A stretch of 64,000 nucleotides of DNA, from contig NW_026262701.1 in assembly GCF_021869535.1 (NCBI RefSeq), forward strand, positions 51,463,278-51,527,277, in the 5' to 3' direction. This DNA is from Mytilus californianus. Lineage: Eukaryota > Mollusca > Bivalvia > Mytilida > Mytilidae. Under the pieces are notes generated by a model. That model was not told the DNA's origin. It made no database searches and saw nothing but the letters and a program-made list of their open reading frames with translations. Each line of letters starts with the position of its first letter. Position 1 is the first letter of the stretch. This document shows positions 12,641-25,200 of this stretch, piece by piece. The position numbers and the translations under genes were made by a program.

Positions 12641-13628
12641 CCCATGATCATAAATGAAGACCAGGTGTGTGCATCACTTATTGTTCTTAAGTTATAACTT
12701 TAAAAATAAAAAAAAAATTCTTTAGTAAAACCCCCTCCCTTTCTTTTTCTTTTATTAAAATTTTTTCCATTTTCGTTTCATTATCATCATATCAATATTC
12801 ACAATGATCGTTTTTCTCATAGGGAGAAACGAATCAGAAAGGTTAAAATCAATTCGTGATTGAGTTTAAAAATAGAAAAATCAAGTGACGATGTTCAGCT
12901 CGAAGCAATAATTTTACTTTTTAAATTGCACTGACTGGTTAATAATGTTAATATTGTTTAAGACAACACGAGTTATCTCCCGAAAATAACAATTCATTAT
13001 CATAACAACATTTTCTGACCTGAACAAGTCAGAATTGTCAAACACCAGGTCATCTCAAAGACCACGCGTCCGTATTTACAGGTCGCGCGCCTTCATGAAA
13101 CAGCAAAAAAATCACTTGCAAGGAACTTCTTTATAGGCAAAAAATATAAAAATGCCCATGAAAATACGGAGGTAATATGAATTACCTTTCTAAAAATGCC
13201 CACAATGACCTAGATTTTCACTAAAAATCGTAAATAATCAATATAATATTCAATGACTTCTCATTCGAGACACTTCCAAAACAACGACTCTCAAACACGT
13301 GATCTCTTGCAAAAAACCACGTGATCGTATGTGTCGTAGATCGGCGGCAAATTCAAAATAACTTCTGGTTTGACGGACTCGAGTGAAAACTACGCAAAAC
13401 AAAAATTGACGCGTACAGGTCAGAATTTCAAAACACTTTCTGACTTTAAGAAGTCATTTTATTCTGACTTGTTTATGTCAGAGCTCTGACTGGTCTTTCT
13501 CCAATAATGAATTTTAATCGCCACAATTTTTATTTTTTCGCAAATTGTGGAACAGTGGAAACCCTGTGTTCCATACATGTAGACTGAAAACAAAGCTTTT
13601 AACTGATCAACCCAACAAGTTTAAAAGG
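12641..13628. other. Unassigned DNA with paired CACGTG boxes
   Basis: No coding exon is supported. The 13,020-13,450 part is richer in CpG than its surroundings and holds two CACGTG E-boxes about 25 bp apart (near 13,297 and 13,319), plus AAGTCAG / CTGACTT words like those at 3150-3240. A promoter for the downstream fibrillarin gene is possible but unproven, since its first exon was not found here. Confidence 0.3.
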
Positions 13629-13634
13629 TTCCAA

Positions 13635-14304
13635 CAGAGTTCGCAAAAATGGTCAGTCCTGTCGGTCAAAATGAGGCTCGGACCAGTATTTTGGAGGCTA
13701 GTGCTGGTCCCTATGACTGATGTAAAAACGGCCGTTGTAGTGCATATTTCAGCACTTTTTTACATCGGTTATTAGATGTAACACAACTGTTTCCAATAAG
13801 TGTTTACATCGGTTATCAGATGTACCCGCTGCCAAATTCCGGTACTGGTTTACAGATTTATTATAAACAAACCAAAGCGGCGATCTACACGTGGCCTACT
13901 AAATTTGTTCATAGAGCCATTCCTGGCAAACAAACGGCGATTGAACCCTACAATGGAGCAAACAAATACTGTAACAGCCGAGAAAGTGATTCAGATGATG
14001 AAATGGATAGTGAAGATGACTTTAAATAAGAACAATCAGAAGACCTTCTTCTTCTTCAGTTATACAACAAAACTTCAGGATACTGGTTTACCTGAACTGG
14101 TCCTTCATTGTTGATTTGCCTGTGGGTGCGAAGAATAAAACTAATATTAATAAAGTTATTTTGCAATAAAATTTATTATTAATTTTATTTCAGGATAAAA
14201 TTGACAGATTTTGTAGGACTGGCTAAAATTTTGTAGGACTGACAAATAATCATGCTTTGTCGGTCCCATGACCGACGGGTCAAAATAAGTTTTCGCGAAC
14301 TCTG
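13635..14304. mobile_element. hAT-like non-autonomous element with 6-bp target duplication
   Basis: Terminal inverted repeats start CAGAGTTCGCAAAAA (left) and CAGAGTTCGCGAAAA (right, reverse complement), and GTCAGTCC / GGACTGAC words lie further in. The direct repeat TTCCAA flanks both ends exactly (13,629-13,634 and 14,305-14,310). CAG-type termini are typical of hAT elements, some lineages of which make 5-6 bp duplications. The interior has a short plus-strand frame (13,820-14,029) ending in an acidic Asp/Glu/Ser tail. It could be a transposase remnant but shows no recognisable domain. Confidence 0.65.
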
Positions 14305-14547
14305 TTCCAATATATACTAAATTACAAAAGAAACTTGGCATCAGTATTTACTACATGTACATATATAGTTATTTGATTTTATAATATGCTTTGTATTCAG
14401 AGTCTACAGGAATCTGAGAAGTAAAATCAGAAAAAATTCATGCACGTTTTTCTTAGTTTAAGCACTTTAGGCCAGCTAAAATTAGTTTGTAGATTTTCAT
14501 CCAGAATGTTGAGAAAAAAAATGGGGCGAGAAGGAGGATTCTATTTT

Positions 14548-14961
14548 TATGCCCCCGCCACGGAGGGGGCATTAAGTTTTACCCTTGTCCGTCTGGACGT
14601 ATGTAAAATTGGTTTCCGTTCTCTAACTTGAGTTTGCCTCAACCAAATGTTATGAAACTTATTCACAATGCTTATTACTACAAAATACAGAACAAATTTG
14701 AATTTTGGTAGCGTCACTCTAACCATTCTAGAGTTGTGCCCCTTTATCAATGGAAAAATTGCAAAGTTTCCGTTCTGTAACTTAAGTTTGCCCCAACCAA
14801 ACATTATGAAACCTTAACACAATACTTGTTACCACAAAACTCAGATCAAGTACAAATTTGGGTAGCGTCACTTTTATTGTCTTGAGTTATGTCCCTTTAT
14901 AATGTTGTATGCAAGCAGGGTTACATATTATCTGTGTCCATGAGGACACATTCTCCATTTA
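14548..14961 (+). mobile_element. GCCCC-hairpin repeat element, complete short copy
   Basis: It starts after a T run with TATGCCCCCGCCACGGAGGG, a hairpin closing on GGGGGCA, followed by ACCCTTGTCCGTC. The core is two to three units of about 165 bp (TTATGAAACTTATTCACAAT, TCTAGAGTTGTGCCCCTTTA) and the end is GGACACATTCTCCATTTATT. Related copies or fragments lie at 22,518-22,656, 22,855-23,180, 23,799-26,104 and 37,511-37,771. No coding capacity. Confidence 0.7.
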
Positions 14962-16065
14962 TTTAATTTTCATTTCCTCCGAAAACCCTTTTGTAATGTG
15001 TTCTTCGAATGCAGAGGTAATATTAAGCTTATATCATGTACATATATACATGTACATAAGGAATTCTACATCATTTTTCAAATTCTTAAATAAATATTTC
15101 TGTTTGGCCATCACTGCTCTACTTGGCGCTTTAGGAACCTATTTGCAGTAAATACCAAAAACATGGAAAAATGATCTCTTTTAGGCAACCTACATCAAAT
15201 TTATTTTGCTTTCTAAGCTGTGGTTTGTAGTGCCCATTAAATGAAACATATGCATCATGTGCATTGGTAAGCAACACAAATATTATGAGTAGAGTGAAAT
15301 GAAAACTCAAACTCTGTTGAAAATACTAGGGTTGATGCTTATAAGATTCTTATGTAATGTGCAAATATAATAACAACAGAAAGAACATGAACTTTACCAA
15401 AAAGAAGTTGTTAAATGAATCTATTGAGGGGCTGGGGACAGAGGATGTTTGCTGTTTGACAACAAAAAACAACACCCTCTGGGTAAATCTAAGGGCTTGC
15501 TAAAATACATTTTGTACATTGGCTGACTTTTTGTACTCAATATACGGTCATAAATCGCACAAGTTTGTGCTTGTGTCAATTTCTTTATTGCAGTCATGCT
15601 TTTGTATCAATTTCTTTCACGAATCTCATTGAATCAATATAAATAAACATGGTTTTCTAATCACTGAAATTTGTGACATACCACTGAAGATTTCTGTTCT
15701 TGGACACCCTGAATATTTCATGGTAATCAATTTCTATTCTTGGAAGATAATTTTGTCATCATAGAGCAGCAGAATATGTGGAATTTAATTATTTTGGTTA
15801 AATTTCTCAAAGAAATACGAAAACCGAAATTTGCAACAGGAAGTTTTGAATGAAATGAAAGTATTGTCGGTTATATTATCTTTAACAGAAATGAAAAAAT
15901 AGAGAAATTATAGTTTTTTTAATTTAAAAAAAATGGGGGTGGGCGGGGATGAAAATCTATCAATTATTTTTAAATGGCCTTACTTTTTACATGTATTTAG
16001 AGATTGCACAGTCTATTATTATTTAGTCATTAACTGAAAATTAAACCATCTGATATCTTTTGTAG
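14962..16065. other. AT-rich DNA before the first placed fibrillarin exon
   Basis: No gene recognised. It is probably intron 1 of fibrillarin, because the exon at 16,066 begins in phase 1 and needs an upstream exon supplying one base of a glycine codon. No suitable ATG-led exon ending in a proline codon plus G before GT was found between about 12,600 and 16,065. Confidence 0.35.
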
Positions 16066-16242
16066 GATTTTCACCAAGAGGAGGGCGGGGTGGCAGAGGA
16101 GGTGGTGATAGAGGTGGGGGACGTGGTGGATTCAGGGGAGGCAGAGGTGGTGGTGACAGAGGAGGACGGGGTGGATTCAGAGGTGGAAGAGGTGGTGGTG
16201 ACAGAGGAGGGCGTGGAGGTGGATTCAGAGGTGGCAGAGGAG
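16066..16242 (+). CDS. FBL: Fibrillarin exon 2 (GAR domain)
   Basis: Acceptor TTTTGTAG, donor GGAG|GTAATA. It encodes GFSPRGG followed by about 50 residues of RGG/GGFRGG repeats, including three near-identical [15 protein letters not shown] blocks, so the DNA is itself a short internal tandem repeat. GAR domains are substrates for arginine methylation and aid nucleolar targeting. It starts and ends in phase 1. Confidence 0.95.
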
Positions 16243-19200
16243 GTAATACTTAAATATGCTATGGTTACTCTAATGTTTTGCCCAATAATGTCATAAACAA
16301 ATTCTGCTGTTTAATTTGGGATTGTACACGTTTTCCTGTCATTAAATAAACTGTATGTTATTACTTACTTCCTTTGATAAATCTGGTTTCTAAAGCTATA
16401 ATTTTTGTACAAATAAATTGAACATTTTCCTGCAATGTTGATATGTTTATTGCATATTTTAATTGGTTGATTAAAAATGTGAGTTAAATTGATTTCCTTA
16501 ACATCATTGAATGGTATTGATAAATCTTTGTTTCTTTTGTAGGCAGAGGTGGGGGAAGAGGTAAATACGCTCAGAAGATGTTTCTTTACATTTGCAGCTC
16601 ATAGTACTACATGTATATATATAGATATAAGAAGATGTGGTATGAGTGCCAATGAGACAACTCTCCATCCAAGTCAAAATTTATAAAAGTAAACCATTAT
16701 AGGTCACAGTACTATCTCCAACACGGAGCCTTGGCTCACACCGAACAGTAAGCTATAAAGGGCCCCAAAAATTACTAGTGTAAAACCATTCAAAGGGGAA
16801 AACCAACGGTCTAATCTATATAAAAAACGAGAAACACTTGTGAACCACATCAACAAACGACAACTACTGAACATCAGATTCCTGACTGATGTATGATATC
16901 TATATTCAATTAGTCCATTTTTCTTGGTTTGTTGAAATATCTATGGTTAAGTGTTTAAAATCAAAGGTTTTGTACTAAGTATTGTACACAACAAAAAAAG
17001 GTATAAAAAACTTAATTGATACTCGACTTAAAAGAAAAAATAAGTTCCTAACGATTGTAATATTTATTTACAATTATACCTTACTAAGAATGTGAATTAT
17101 AAAGTGTATCAGTCAAGAATAAGATTGTCTTCACATAATTTATTTGTTGAAATCGGCCGATACCGAGTTGTTAATATAGATAAGCAAGAAAAGGCACTGT
17201 ACTGTGAAACAATAAAGGCTGAATTTCATTTAATTTTACAGTGTGATTGTTATAATGAAACAAGGAGACAGTACATTAAGCCATTTAATTATAGACGTCC
17301 ATGGTCATTTAAGCTTTTACATGTTTACTGGTGTTGAGCTCAGAAAATGTAAAAGACATATACACCCTTTGTAAAGTTCTTTTCCATGCATTTAAAAACA
17401 GAACAGACTTGTTAGTATCCAATAATTAATATAGATCATTATTTTTCTCTGATGTATTCATTAATCAGTTATGTATTTATTTATCAGTGATTGTATTTGC
17501 ATATATATTTATATGTCATTCTGTTGATGAGCATTATTTGCTTAAAGTATTAAAGACTTGAATTTTAAAGAACTTGAACTGCAGATTAAAACTATCTGAC
17601 AATCTTGCATCATGCCATGACACCATTTCTGTATAGACAATTGAAAATAATTACTGTTAACTCACAGCAAGTGATATTTGTATATTCTGAATTATAAACC
17701 AATCATTTGTGTAATAAATTTACATTATGTTTATTAACTTTGAAATAAATAGGTTTTTCAGTTTCTTAAAATTAAAGGGTAACACTTTAGTTTACAATGT
17801 AAACAATAGTACTGACCGATTGAAAGATAAAAAGTTAGCCCTATGATAATTTTGATGAACCATTGTAGGAGGCAGAGGAGGGTTTGCAGGTGGAAAGAAA
17901 GTTGTTGTAGAGCCTCACAGACATGAAGGTAAGATTATTTAGAGATGATGAACAGTCTAAAAGGTTGACAGTGTCCATTGATGAAGATGTTATAAGTCAG
18001 AATGATAAAAAATTATAACTTTCAAGAGTCTCTATTTGTAACCTTTTTGAAAATAGAAAATGGATCAGTCAGAAGATATGGAAAGGGGGATGGGGGATAA
18101 ACAATGCACTGCTCTATTCTTATAACTAACCCAGAGGTCTGAGAAATTTTTTATTTTACGTTACTTCAAATCTGTGGATGTGCCTTGTAATTACAACTCT
18201 AACTAAAGAGCTAGGAGAAATTGATGAAACTTTACAAAGTTGTAGAAAACTACCTGAGGAAGTGCATAAATGAATGATCCTACATGTTAAAGGGGGAGAT
18301 AATCTTATTTACCTACTTTAATACTGTGATAAGTCTATTCATTGTAAAAGTTTGTCTTATAAATGATATTTGATAAACATACCTTCATTTGCAGGTGTAT
18401 TTATAGCTAGAGGTAAAGAAGATTCGTTAGTAACATTAAATTTGGTCCCAGGTGAAACTGTGTATGGAGAAAAGAAAATATCTGTAGAGGTATAATAAAA
18501 AAAATTACTGTCAGATAAAAATATGGTCATTTTTTTGCATTGTGTATTAAAAGTCTCGTCATGAATGTGCATGAAATTTTTGCCATCAAGCATTCAGCAA
18601 ACAACCAATACATCAAACTTGTGTGTCTTCTTCTGGTTGAGATTGGATTTAAAGTATTTTGGAGTAAAGGAGATGTGATACTTGTATCTGAAAAAAAATC
18701 ATATAAAGGGAATATATCTAAATTTAATCTTTAGAAGTGATGTCAAAAAGATGGTGTTTACAGCTAAAATGGTGTAAATAAAGTGTTTTCAAAAACTTTG
18801 AACATTAAGGTAATAGTCAGTACATCATGAATCCCAAATGGTTTTATCAAGATGCGAAATTTTTAAAGTTGTGTCAAATGATGTCATTCATAACTGGGTA
18901 TATGAAGAAAAGTTGGCCTTGAACATGCTCGATATATGTTAATGAGACCGCAACCAAAGAACACAGAGAGTTTTGACAGACATGAATAAAAAGAGATGTT
19001 GGGTATATACCAACGAGACAGTTACACTATGTCACAGAAAAAAACGAATTCAACAAAGGTCATCTAGTCTTAAGACATTTGTCAGGACAATTTATGAAAG
19101 CTTTAATATAGCAACACTTATTATGTCACTGATTTTCAGATTTTTTCGGCGAATGATCCAGAGGTAATTCAATGAAAGCTTTTGCATAGCAATAATATAG

Positions 19201-22200
19201 GTCACTGTCACTAATTCTCAGTTTAATATACAGTATCAATAAAAACTAAAATTAAAAGCTGTCTAATGCAAATCTAATTATAATGTGTCTTTTAGGAAGG
19301 AGAGAAGAAGATAGAGTATAGAGCATGGAATCCTTTTAGATCTAAACTGGCAGCAGCCATATTGGGTGGAGTAGATAACATACACATGAAACCAGGGTCA
19401 AAAGTGTTATACCTTGGTGCAGCCTCTGGAACCACTGTCAGTCATGTCTCAGATATTGTAGGCCCAGTAAGTATTCTAATCCAAGACAATTCAGTATGGA
19501 CTGGCAATGTACACTGCAGCTTTGGGGATTTCTTTGTTTTAACCGGTCAAAAGTAGGAGTGAACACAGCGTGCAGGAAATAGTTATATGGTCCTTTGTTA
19601 CAACCTTTTGGGAGTACACAAACATTTCTTTTCTTTTAACATGCTAATTGAACATACAAAACCATGATTTTGATTTAGCAGACATTGTGTAGGCTGCATC
19701 TTTGTTGATAATCGATGGAAATTCTTTTTCTTGACTTTTGTTTAAGAATGTATATGATTCTACTGTTGAAAAATGGTGTAAAGAAATTTCCAATGATGAA
19801 ATTATACATTGCCTGAAAAACATGAGGGCAAATTACTGATTTAACTCATTGGCCCCTGTAGACACGGATATGCGTCATTTTTACTTTCGTTTTGCTCCCT
19901 GGTGACGCATATGTGCGTCTGAATCCGCTATTTTGTATTTCCCGAAAGACGCATATAAGCGTCATTTTGGTTGGGTCCCGTTTTTGTTAAACCTCTTCTG
20001 ATTGGTTCCTAGTAGAAGGATGGCTTTAGAGTCACATGATTCTCTAATGAATATTTATGAGATTTAACACGTGGCACAGTTTTCATTCATAAAATACTCA
20101 TCGGAATTTTACTACAAAGTCATTGATCTGTGAAACGTAAACAATGGCCGGCGAAATCGACTTTCACTTTGATACTAGCTCAGATGAGGGTGAATTTGAA
20201 GGATTTACGCCAGAAGATGTAATTCAATCAATAGAGAAGGGTGCACAGTTGCACCAGATCAATGAGGATGAACTGTCTGACATTAGTTTTGACGAAGATG
20301 ACGAAGACGAAAGTCAAAGTGAAAGTGGAAGTGACGACAGCGAAGATGAATGGACTGATGCCTTGTCACAAATTGATTTGCCTGTATTTACTGAATCTGT
20401 GGGACCAACAACTGCAATGACAGCTGACAGAAATGAACTAGATTTCCTGAATTTAATGTTTCCAACAGTGATCTTTGAAATTCTAGTCGCACAAACTAAC
20501 TTATATGCCAAGCAGCTACAAGAAAAAGCAGGCAAACCTGACACTCAGTGGTCGGATACCACAGTGGTAGAAATGAAGGCATATATAGGAATAAGACTCT
20601 ACATGAGCATCCTTCAACTTCCAACAATGGAAATGTACTGGTCTAAAGATTTTATGTTTGGAAATTTGTTTGTTCCTAATATTATGCCCAGAGACCGGTT
20701 TGATAAACTATGTCAGTACTTTCATGCGAATGATAAAACTACCAATCCTCCCAGAGGAATCCCAGGACATGACCGTTTGCATCATGTCAGAACAATATTA
20801 GAAATTGTCAATAAGAACTGTATTGATAACTACAAGCCTCATCAGAATACTAGTGTTGATGAGGCAATGATTGCATTCCGTGGCAGACTTGGTTTTAGAC
20901 AATATTTACCAGCTAAACCAACTAAATACGGCATCAAAGTTTGGATGCGTGCTGACTCAGAGAATGGATATTGCAATGAATTTGAAATTTATACAGGGAA
21001 AACTGGAGATACCCAAAACCATGAGCTTGGTCTTACCTCTTGGGTGGTAGTTAACTTGACTCGTAGACTAGAGAACAAGAATCACATCGTAAATATTGAT
21101 AATTATTTCACAAGTTTTGACCTGTTCAAAATTTTAAAGGGAAAGAAGATTTATGCTAGAGGGACTGCAAGATCCAATAGGAAAAATTTTCCTAAAGCTC
21201 TACATGCTAAATGTGTGAAGAATCCAGGGGAGAAAAAGGTGGTTCAAAGAGGGAGGATTACAGCTTATGCTTGGAAAGACAAGAAAGTGATTTTTTTCTT
21301 GTCCTCAGCTGATGATCCAACTTTAGACAACCTTCAAGTTCAGCGTAGACAGAAAGATGGTACTCAAAAAATGGTTGCCAGTCCATCTGTCGTACAAAAC
21401 TACAATGTCAAAATGAATGGTGTGGATAAAGCAGACCAAACTAGAACAGAATATCCAACTTATCGAATGTGCAAAAGGTGGTGGACATACATTTTTTATT
21501 TTCTTCTAGACCTCTCAATTGCAAACTCTTTCATTTTAATGAAAGAGTCTCCAAACCATAACTTAATGACAAATACTGGAAAGAACAAAGTAAGATCATT
21601 GCTTAGCTTCAGAATGAAGTTAGCAAAGCAACTCACAGGAAATTTCAGGGGTAACAGAAAAAGAAAACGTTTATCAAATATTGATCCTCAGGAAGTTGAA
21701 CATTGGCCTTGTGAAAATGACAAAAGGGGACGTTGCAAACAATGTTTTTCTAACAAAGTGAGAAAAGGTGTAAAAATCAAATGTAGTGGATGTGATGTCT
21801 TTCTTTGTCTCAGCTGTTTCAGAGAATTTCACAAGAAATAATGGATAAATATATGGAAAATTATTACAAAACTACAATATAGTGCAATAAACAAGGAAAT
21901 AAAAATAAAAGTCAGAATGTATTAATTTTTATTTTACTTTATTTATAAAATATAACATATTATTGAAACAAAAAACAAAACACAACAATTATATCTGTTT
22001 GATAAATATTTTTAATTATTTTTTTAAAATACACCTATGTTTACAATCTATGGCAGCCATTTTCCTTCAGGGAGAGAGATGCTGCTGTTGAAAATCTAAT
22101 CAGGAATATAGTGCAGTTATCTAAAAATAGATTCAGGAGGCAATGAGTTAATGAGTCTGAGGAAATCTTATACCATTAATATTAATGTGAGATTTTATTG

Positions 22201-25200
22201 ACATTGGTCATTTGTAATTTATGGATTAATGACTATATGAAGTACTTTAGATGCATTATATAATTCATAGGATACCGATTTTTGCAGATTTCGTGGTTAT
22301 AGGTTTAAATGTTCCAAGATGTACAAATTTTCTATGGGCTTGTGTATACTGGCTTTGACAAAACCACAAAATCAAATATCCACAAAAAATACAATCTTTC
22401 TTCAATCCACGATTATTGGTATCCAAGAAAATAAAAAATCCACAGTATGCAAAATTTCTCGCATATGTTGGCTGTGTAGTCATTTTAATTTAAGCTTCCT
22501 ACCATGCCTACCCAAATTTGGTTTCCGTTCTCTAACTTTAGTTTGCCTCAACAAATTGTAATGAATCTTATACACAATGCTTATTACCACAAAATACAGA
22601 TCAAGTTAGAATTTTGGTGGTGTCACTTTAATCGTTCTAGAGCTATGCCCCTTTAAGCTATTCCTGCTGCACTAGGTGCACTCGTCTTGTTACTCATTAA
22701 AATATACACTAAAATCTGATGTAAAGGTCACCTCTTTTACAGGAAAACCTGTCTTGTAAGGTCACCTCTTCTTGGCTTGCTGCATTTTGAACCTCAATTT
22801 AAAAGTCACTTCTCTTATAAGGTTAGATTTCTTTGGTCTCAAAAACTATATTTTTATGCCGTTCTCTAACTAAATGTTATGAAACTTATACACTATGCTT
22901 ATTACCACAAAATACTGATCAAATTTGATTTTTGGTGGTGTCACTTTTACTGTTCTAGAGTTATTCCCCTTTCCAAAGGGAAAATTGCTGAATTTTTTGT
23001 TTCCATTCTCAAACTTAAGTTTGCCTCAAACCAAATGTTATGAAACTTATACACAATACTTATTACTACAAAACTCAGATCAATAACAAATTTGGGTAGC
23101 ATCACTTTTACCGTTCAGTTTTGTCCCTTTATAACTTTATATGATATGCAAGCGGGGGCATGGACACATTCCCCATTTATTTTTAAAAAGTAACTAGAAT
23201 TGCATTTCTACAATGAGATATCAGATTCCCAAAACTAGATGTTCCAACTACGAAACAAATGGCTACTAAATTAGTTTCCAATGATGATATCATACTTTGC
23301 CTGATATATATGAGGGCAAAATACTGATTTAATGAGACTGAGGAAACTTGGTTCTTTTCAAGAAATAATTATTGTTTAAGGGATCTGAAGCCATGAATAA
23401 AATTTGAATTAAATGGGTTGTGGTTGTTTCTGGAGATTGACTGAAATAAAAGAAAAAAATCAATGACAGTTTATGCTTCATATTTGATTTTTCAACATCA
23501 CTGACAAAATTATTTTCCTAATGACTGATTCCAATTTCTGTAGGAATGAGCTTTTCGTTTATTGACACACAACTAATATTTGCTATACAACATGGTGTTA
23601 CATGTAGATGATACATGGATCGACAGATTTTTGTCTCAGATCAATTTGCTTAGTTTACATGTATAAGTTTGTGATTATGTCAGTTAAAGGGGAACCATTA
23701 GTGGTAGGTCAATGATATTTGGTATGCAGTTGTATAAGCATTGGCACTTCTCATTTCCCGCCCCCTCAGTCATGGTCTATTGACATGGAGCTTTTTTTAT
23801 GCCCCCACCGAAGCGGAGGGGCCATAAAGTTTTACCCTTGTCCGTCCGTACGTCCCAAAATTGGTTTCCATTCTCTAACTTAAGTTTTCCTCAACCAAAT
23901 GTTTTCAATCTTATACACAATGTTTATTACCACAAAACACGGATCAAGTTTGAATTTTGGTGGTGTCACTTTAACCGTTCTAGAGTTATTCCCCTTTATA
24001 AATTGAAAAATTGCAAAATTTTTCATTTCCGTTCTGTAACTTAAGTTTGCCTCATCCAAATGTTATGAAACTTATACACAATGCTTATTACCACAATACA
24101 CAGATCAAGTTTGAATTTTGGGGGCGTCACTTTTACTGTTCTAGAGTTATGCCCCTTTACAAATGGAAAAATTGTTAAATCAACTACAATCAATGCTTTA
24201 AACAATGCAATGTTTAATTTTGCCTTCCACTGATAAAACACAGATCAAGTTGAATTTGGGTAGTGTCAGTTTAACCATTATTGAGTTATGCCCCTTTATA
24301 AATCGAAAAATTGCAAAATTTTGTTTCCATTCTGTAACTTAAGTTTGCCCTTACCAAACATTATGAAACCTACCGTTCCTACTCGCTTATTAGTCGGAAA
24401 ATTGGGAGTAAAATTCATAATCCAGAGAGGGGGACCGACTAATAGACGAGATCTAGCGACCAGAGGAAAAATCCAAGCTTGAGAAAAGTGGTCAGGAGTG
24501 AATTTCCTGTTCAAAACTACGTTTTTGATTGCCAAACTTACATAAATCAATAAATAAAAAGTTTTTGTTGAAAATAAATGACTACAATACTGTCTTTGTG
24601 TTTTATTTGTTCTTTGGTAAACATTTTCTGCAAATTCGTGTTGAAATTCTACTGTTTCCGGTTTGTGTATTGATTTTCATGGTCACATGGTTTTCCTATA
24701 AACCCAAAAGAAGAGCCAAGAACCAAAATTGAAAAGGAGATAACAATGTACCAAATATGTGAAAGGATGTTTTCAGCGGAGTTATTGTGTCATTATTGTG
24801 ATATCATGATATCAATTCAATGCTTATAAATCATATAATAATCAAAAAATAATTTTAAGATTCATTCCCAAAATCAAAACATTATTCATTAAAGTGTCTC
24901 AGGCAAACAAAAATTACAAAATTGATTGACAAGCCAATATAATCCATTGATAACCCCAATTAAGAGACAAAGAGTTGTATTTACTAAAGGTGTGAAAACT
25001 ATCAGTGATAGGTAAACAGATGACACTAATGAGTTGGAGTTAGTTATTTTAATATATTGATTAGCTTCACTTAATTTTTTTAATCCTTTAATCATCACAA
25101 TATAATAAGAATTATGAAGTGTACATGCTCATTTAACACCGAGTTATGTATGCTGTGAAAAATATTTTCATCAAGTGTTGATTGACTTTAAATTTTTCAG

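Larger units (their letters stand above)
19845..22147 (+). mobile_element. Intact piggyBac DNA transposon
   Basis: 2,303 bp flanked by TTAA at 19,841-19,844 and 22,148-22,151. Terminal inverted repeats are CTCATTGGCCCCTG (left) and CTCATTGCCTCCTG (right, reverse complement), 12 of 14 identical. Three GATATGCGTC / GACGCATATNNGCGTC motifs lie within about 125 bp of the left end. One intronless transposase gene fills the middle, in the same orientation as fibrillarin. Two empty copies of the target exist in the same intron (23,275-23,346 and 26,908-26,982). Intact frame, ends and duplications suggest a fairly recent insertion. Confidence 0.92.
19787..22166 (+). ncRNA. U57-like box C/D snoRNA copy 1, split by piggyBac
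   Basis: The left part has a TTTCC stem strand (19,787-19,791), box C ATGATGA (19,793-19,799), box D' CTGA (19,813-19,816) and ATGAGGG as C'. The guide is cut at TTAA (19,841). The right part resumes at TTAA (22,148) with TGAGT, box D CTGA (22,157-22,160) and GGAAAT, which pairs with ATTTCC. Removing the 2,303-bp element plus one TTAA restores a gene of about 73 nt. As it stands this copy should not give a mature snoRNA. Its base before box D is T where the other copies have A. Confidence 0.75.

Noticed and set aside
12649..12668. ATGAAGACCAG|GTGTGTG as fibrillarin exon 1
   Set aside because: It ends in phase 2, while the exon at 16,066 needs phase 1; joining them leaves the RGG frame. It also lies in repeat-derived DNA.
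16090..16296. Val/Glu-rich frame over the fibrillarin GAR exon
   Set aside because: Shadow of the GGN-rich GAR coding sequence in another frame; it runs through the exon 2 donor.
17940..18010. AGATGATGA ... TTGATGA as a box C/D candidate in fibrillarin intron 4
   Set aside because: No CTGA box D at an acceptable distance and no terminal stem.
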